In this document: positions 61,627 through 64,000 of the stretch, piece after piece
Numbering within the stretch: the stretch's first letter is position 1
How the letters are laid out: the number at the start of each line of letters is the position of its first letter
Origin: Cryobacterium sp. CG_9.6
Lineage (GTDB): Bacteria; Actinomycetota; Actinomycetes; Actinomycetales; Microbacteriaceae
NCBI RefSeq assembly: GCF_029893365.1
Contig: NZ_JARXUZ010000001.1
Span: 372,001 to 436,000 of the forward strand
Direction of reading: 5' to 3'
DNA: 64,000 nucleotides
Translations under genes and position numbers: made by a program
Notes under the pieces: model-generated
The model's input: only the letters and a program-made list of their open reading frames with translations
Database searches by the model: none
Told to the model about the DNA's origin: nothing

Positions 61627-61695
61627 GTAGACCAGTGTGCATGATCAGAGTGGGAAACAGCTGGTCGTGGGGCTTGCACACCTAAACTCGAAAGC

Positions 61696-62142
61696 GTGTC
61701 AGTAAACCCAGACCTGCAGGGGCGTGTCTTTCCGCCCGTCGCACCGTATCTCGTGGGCCGTGAAAAGGTGCGCGAGTTCTCTCGCGCCGTGTTCTCGACC
61801 CATCCCATCAACCACGACCCGGAGGCGGCCCGAGCGGCCGGCCACGCCGACGTCGTGGCACCCCCCACGTTCGCCGTGGTCGTGCAGGAGGCCACGCTGG
61901 CCCAGCTGCTCGCCGAACCCGATGCGGGCATCGACTTCACCCGTGTGGTGCACGGTGATCAGCGCTTCACCTACACGCGCTCGATCGTGGCCGGCGATGA
62001 GCTCACCGCCACGCTCTCGGTCACGAGCATCAAGTCGCTCGGCGGTCACGCCATGGTGACGGCCGTGTCCACCATCGTTGATGCGGCGGGCGACCACGTG
62101 GTCACCGCAACCTCGACCCTCGTCGTCAGGGGAGACGAATGA
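61696..62142 (+). CDS. HadA-like (R)-hydratase/MaoC-N subunit
   Basis: The 148-residue hotdog-fold protein (FAS1_DH type) resembles mycobacterial HadA (SVNPDLQGRVFPPVAPYLVGREKVREF, PPTFAVVV and RFTYTRSIVAGDEL). It is the non-catalytic, substrate-gripping half of a heterodimeric 3-hydroxyacyl-ACP dehydratase. It overlaps hadB-like by ATGA. Confidence 0.88.
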   Translation: MSVNPDLQGRVFPPVAPYLVGREKVREFSRAVFSTHPINHDPEAARAAGHADVVAPPTFAVVVQEATLAQLLAEPDAGIDFTRVVHGDQRFTYTRSIVAGDELTATLSVTSIKSLGGHAMVTAVSTIVDAAGDHVVTATSTLVVRGDE

Positions 62143-62561
62143 CCCCCGATTTCACAACCCTCACCGTGGGCGACGTGGTGGCCAGCGCAAGTTTCTCGTT
62201 GACGCGCGACTCGCTCGTGCGCTACGCCGGGGCATCCGGTGATTTCAACCCCATTCACTACCGCGACGACGTGGCCGTGTCGGTGGGCCTGGCCGGCGTT
62301 CTCGCTCACGGCATGCTCACCATGGGCTTTGCCGTGCAGCCCGTGGTCGACTGGGCGGGCGACCCCGCACGCGTCATCGACTACCAGGTGCGGTTCACGC
62401 GCCCGGTGTTCGTCGACGCCGCAACCGGAGCCGACGTGACCGTGACGGCCAAGGTGGGCGCCCTTGAAGCGGATGCCCGCATCGCCCGCATCGACCTCAC
62501 CGTGACGTTCAACGACCAGACCGTGCTGGGCAAAGCCCAGGCCCGCGTCAGCCTCGTCTAA
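62139..62561 (+). CDS. HadB-like MaoC hydratase, catalytic subunit
   Basis: The 140-residue hotdog protein has the catalytic loop YAGASGDFNPIHYRDD with Asp and His, and GVLAHGMLTMGF. With the upstream subunit it should dehydrate 3-hydroxyacyl chains. ATG overlaps the HadA-like stop; murB follows after 29 bases, a conserved actinobacterial order. Confidence 0.9.
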   Translation: MTPDFTTLTVGDVVASASFSLTRDSLVRYAGASGDFNPIHYRDDVAVSVGLAGVLAHGMLTMGFAVQPVVDWAGDPARVIDYQVRFTRPVFVDAATGADVTVTAKVGALEADARIARIDLTVTFNDQTVLGKAQARVSLV

Positions 62562-62590
62562 CTCACCCCGTCAAACGTCTGGAATCTTCG

Positions 62591-63748
62591 ATGACCGAGC
62601 CCATAGCCTTCTCCGAGCTCACCACCATGCGGGTGGGCGGACTGCCCGCTGCCATGGTGGCGCCCGAAACCGAGCAGGCGCTCATTGACGACACCCTCGT
62701 GGTGTGGGGCATGGACGAAGAGTGGATGCTGCTCGGCGGCGGCTCGAACACGGTTGTCTGCGATGAGGGTTTCGCGGGGATCGTGATTCGCGTTCTCACC
62801 CGCGGCGTGGAGGTTGTGGCGGAAGCCGAGCAATCGCCCGCGTCCCCGGAGGCTGGCGGCCGTGTGGTTCGCCTGCGCGTGCAGGCCGGCGAACCGTGGG
62901 ACGAACTCGTGGCCTTCACCGTGGACCGGGGCTGGGCCGGCATCGAGGCGCTCTCCGGAATCCCGGGATCGTGCGGCGCGGCGCCGGTGCAGAACATTGG
63001 CGCCTACGGTCAGGAACTCTCCGACAGCCTCGTGGCCGTGGACTTTCTCGACTACGAGACCGGCGAGGTGCGGCGGATGGAATCCGCGGAACTGGGTCTC
63101 GGGTACCGCACCTCCGCGCTGAAGCAGGGACTGCGCGGCGTCGTGGTGGCGATCGAGCTGAGCCTGCGGGATACCCGGGCGGACGCATCCGGGGTGGCCG
63201 TTAGCCAGCCCATCGCCTACGCGCAGCTGGCCAGTGCGCTGGGTGTCACGATCGGCGATCGCGTGGAGCTCGGCACCGTGCGCGCCACCGTGCTGGGGCT
63301 GCGTACGGCCAAGGGAATGGTGCTCGACCCGAACGATCCCGATACCGCCAGCGCCGGCTCGTTCTTCACGAACCCGATTGTCACCGAGCAGTTTGCACGC
63401 ACGCTGCCGGCGAAGGCACCGCGCTGGGTCTTGGAGCCCGAGCTGCCCGACCGCATCATCCCGCTCGATGAGTACGCCGGAGTGGGGCCGATGCCGGGGA
63501 TTGATGACGTGCATCCGGTGAAACTCAGCGCCGCGTGGCTGATCGAAAACTCGGGCGTGCGCAAGGGCTTTCACCTGCCCGGATCGCGGGCCGCCGTGTC
63601 GAGCAAACACACGCTTGCCCTCACGAACACGGGCGGGGCATCCGCTGCCGAGATCGCCGAGCTGGCGCGCTTCGTGCTGGGCCGGGTGCAGTCCGAATTC
63701 GGCGTGAACCTGCAGGCCGAGCCCGTTCTGGTGGGCCTCGAACTGTAG
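62591..63748 (+). CDS. murB: UDP-N-acetylenolpyruvoylglucosamine reductase
   Basis: MurB makes UDP-MurNAc for peptidoglycan. The 385-residue FAD protein has LLGGGSNTVVCDEGFAG, GIPGSCGAAPVQNIGAYGQE, and the catalytic Ser in AGSFFTNPIV, with Glu in the C-terminal QAEP. It is longer than E. coli MurB by about 40 residues, mostly in loops. Confidence 0.96.
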   Translation: MTEPIAFSELTTMRVGGLPAAMVAPETEQALIDDTLVVWGMDEEWMLLGGGSNTVVCDEGFAGIVIRVLTRGVEVVAEAEQSPASPEAGGRVVRLRVQAGEPWDELVAFTVDRGWAGIEALSGIPGSCGAAPVQNIGAYGQELSDSLVAVDFLDYETGEVRRMESAELGLGYRTSALKQGLRGVVVAIELSLRDTRADASGVAVSQPIAYAQLASALGVTIGDRVELGTVRATVLGLRTAKGMVLDPNDPDTASAGSFFTNPIVTEQFARTLPAKAPRWVLEPELPDRIIPLDEYAGVGPMPGIDDVHPVKLSAAWLIENSGVRKGFHLPGSRAAVSSKHTLALTNTGGASAAEIAELARFVLGRVQSEFGVNLQAEPVLVGLEL

Positions 63749-63758
63749 TCGGCAGCGG

Positions 63759-64000
63759 CTACGCGTCTTTGCGAATCCAGCGGAAGGTCACCCGGCTGAG
63801 CACGAGTCCCACGACGAGCCACAGCAGCAGGGCAATCGCCACACCGGCCAGGTTCCAGGTTTCGGTCTGCTCAACCTGCGCGAAGCTCTCCGGCAGAAAA
63901 ACCGAGCGCATGCCCTGAGCCATCCACTTCAGGGGAAAGAGACTCGCGAAATTCTGCATCCAGTCGGGCAGGATGCTGAACTGCAGGTAGACCCCCGAGA
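63759..64000 (-). CDS. ABC-2 type transporter permease, C-terminal part (cut by window edge)
   Basis: The frame stays open to the window end and gives about 79 residues: GVYLQFSILPDW, then FASLFPLKWMAQGMRSVFLPE and a last helix (GVAIALLLWLVVGLVLSRVTF) ending RWIRKDA. This is the end of an ABC-2 type (drug/polysaccharide export) permease. Its ATPase would lie outside. Converges with murB. Confidence 0.85.
   Translation of the reverse strand, partial: SGVYLQFSILPDWMQNFASLFPLKWMAQGMRSVFLPESFAQVEQTETWNLAGVAIALLLWLVVGLVLSRVTFRWIRKDA

Overview
The window is high-GC actinobacterial DNA, most likely from Microbacteriaceae (a Cryobacterium- or Salinibacterium-like genome). This rests on the complete-looking menaquinone pathway, the System II (Ccs) cytochrome c maturation genes, a 32-residue bS22/COX24-type ribosomal peptide, frequent GTG and TTG starts, and the protein families present. 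No plasmid, phage or CRISPR signature is visible. Species assignment is inference.

Left end (1-4.4 kb): a sulfur/persulfide cluster. It has a rhodanese C-terminus cut by the window edge, a second rhodanese with a membrane tail, a TauE/SafE exporter, a CstR-type repressor (two Cys, no Cu-site His) with a perfect operator, and two tandem paralogous membrane proteins. It runs into wreckage: a truncated rhodanese lipoprotein, an aminoglycoside-phosphotransferase fragment and a tRNA-Ser remnant. This looks like a decayed island edge. From 4.4 to 6.4 kb lies a minus-strand group that includes a heliorhodopsin with its Schiff-base Lys and Glu counterion. It is translationally coupled to a DUF2256/DUF3253 zinc-cluster protein, with a SHOCT membrane protein upstream and a small membrane protein downstream.

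6.5-20 kb is mixed housekeeping: an esterase, a flavodoxin-like protein, tRNA-Arg(ACG), a MarR regulator, a winged-helix regulator preceded by a Cys-rich leader peptide, upp, tadA, a CDF transporter broken by one in-frame TGA, proC, a MinD-like ATPase and a KtrA/KtrB-type potassium uptake pair. 20-42 kb is the respiratory core: tlpA-ccdA-resB-ccsB for cytochrome c maturation, and menC, menB, menE, menA, menD, menF, menG and a polyprenyl diphosphate synthase for menaquinone, then a ferredoxin-NADP reductase. Embedded here are an archaeal-type AspRS and a five-gene minus-strand run with a group-2 sigma factor and two distantly related GIPI-motif proteins.

42-64 kb: YajQ, a LacI regulator, tRNA-Tyr, an inositol-phosphatase homologue, an M23 peptidase, and a maltose/maltodextrin locus (GH13 glucosidase divergent from malE-malF-malG, with two LacI operators between them). 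Next come a GT1 glycosyltransferase, tRNA-Thr and tRNA-Met, a LacI-PfkB pair divergent from an ABM monooxygenase with two matching operators, a LysR/EamA divergent pair, an SGNH hydrolase, a HEAT-repeat protein, a GNAT, a HadA/HadB-like hydratase pair, murB and a partial ABC-2 permease. Four gene-free stretches are filled by structured repeats: 99-bp elements with terminal inverted repeats near 15.7 kb, CTGGTCGAGC repeats near 34.4 kb, GCACCTTCC hairpins near 37.7 kb, and ~200-bp double-hairpin units near 59 kb.
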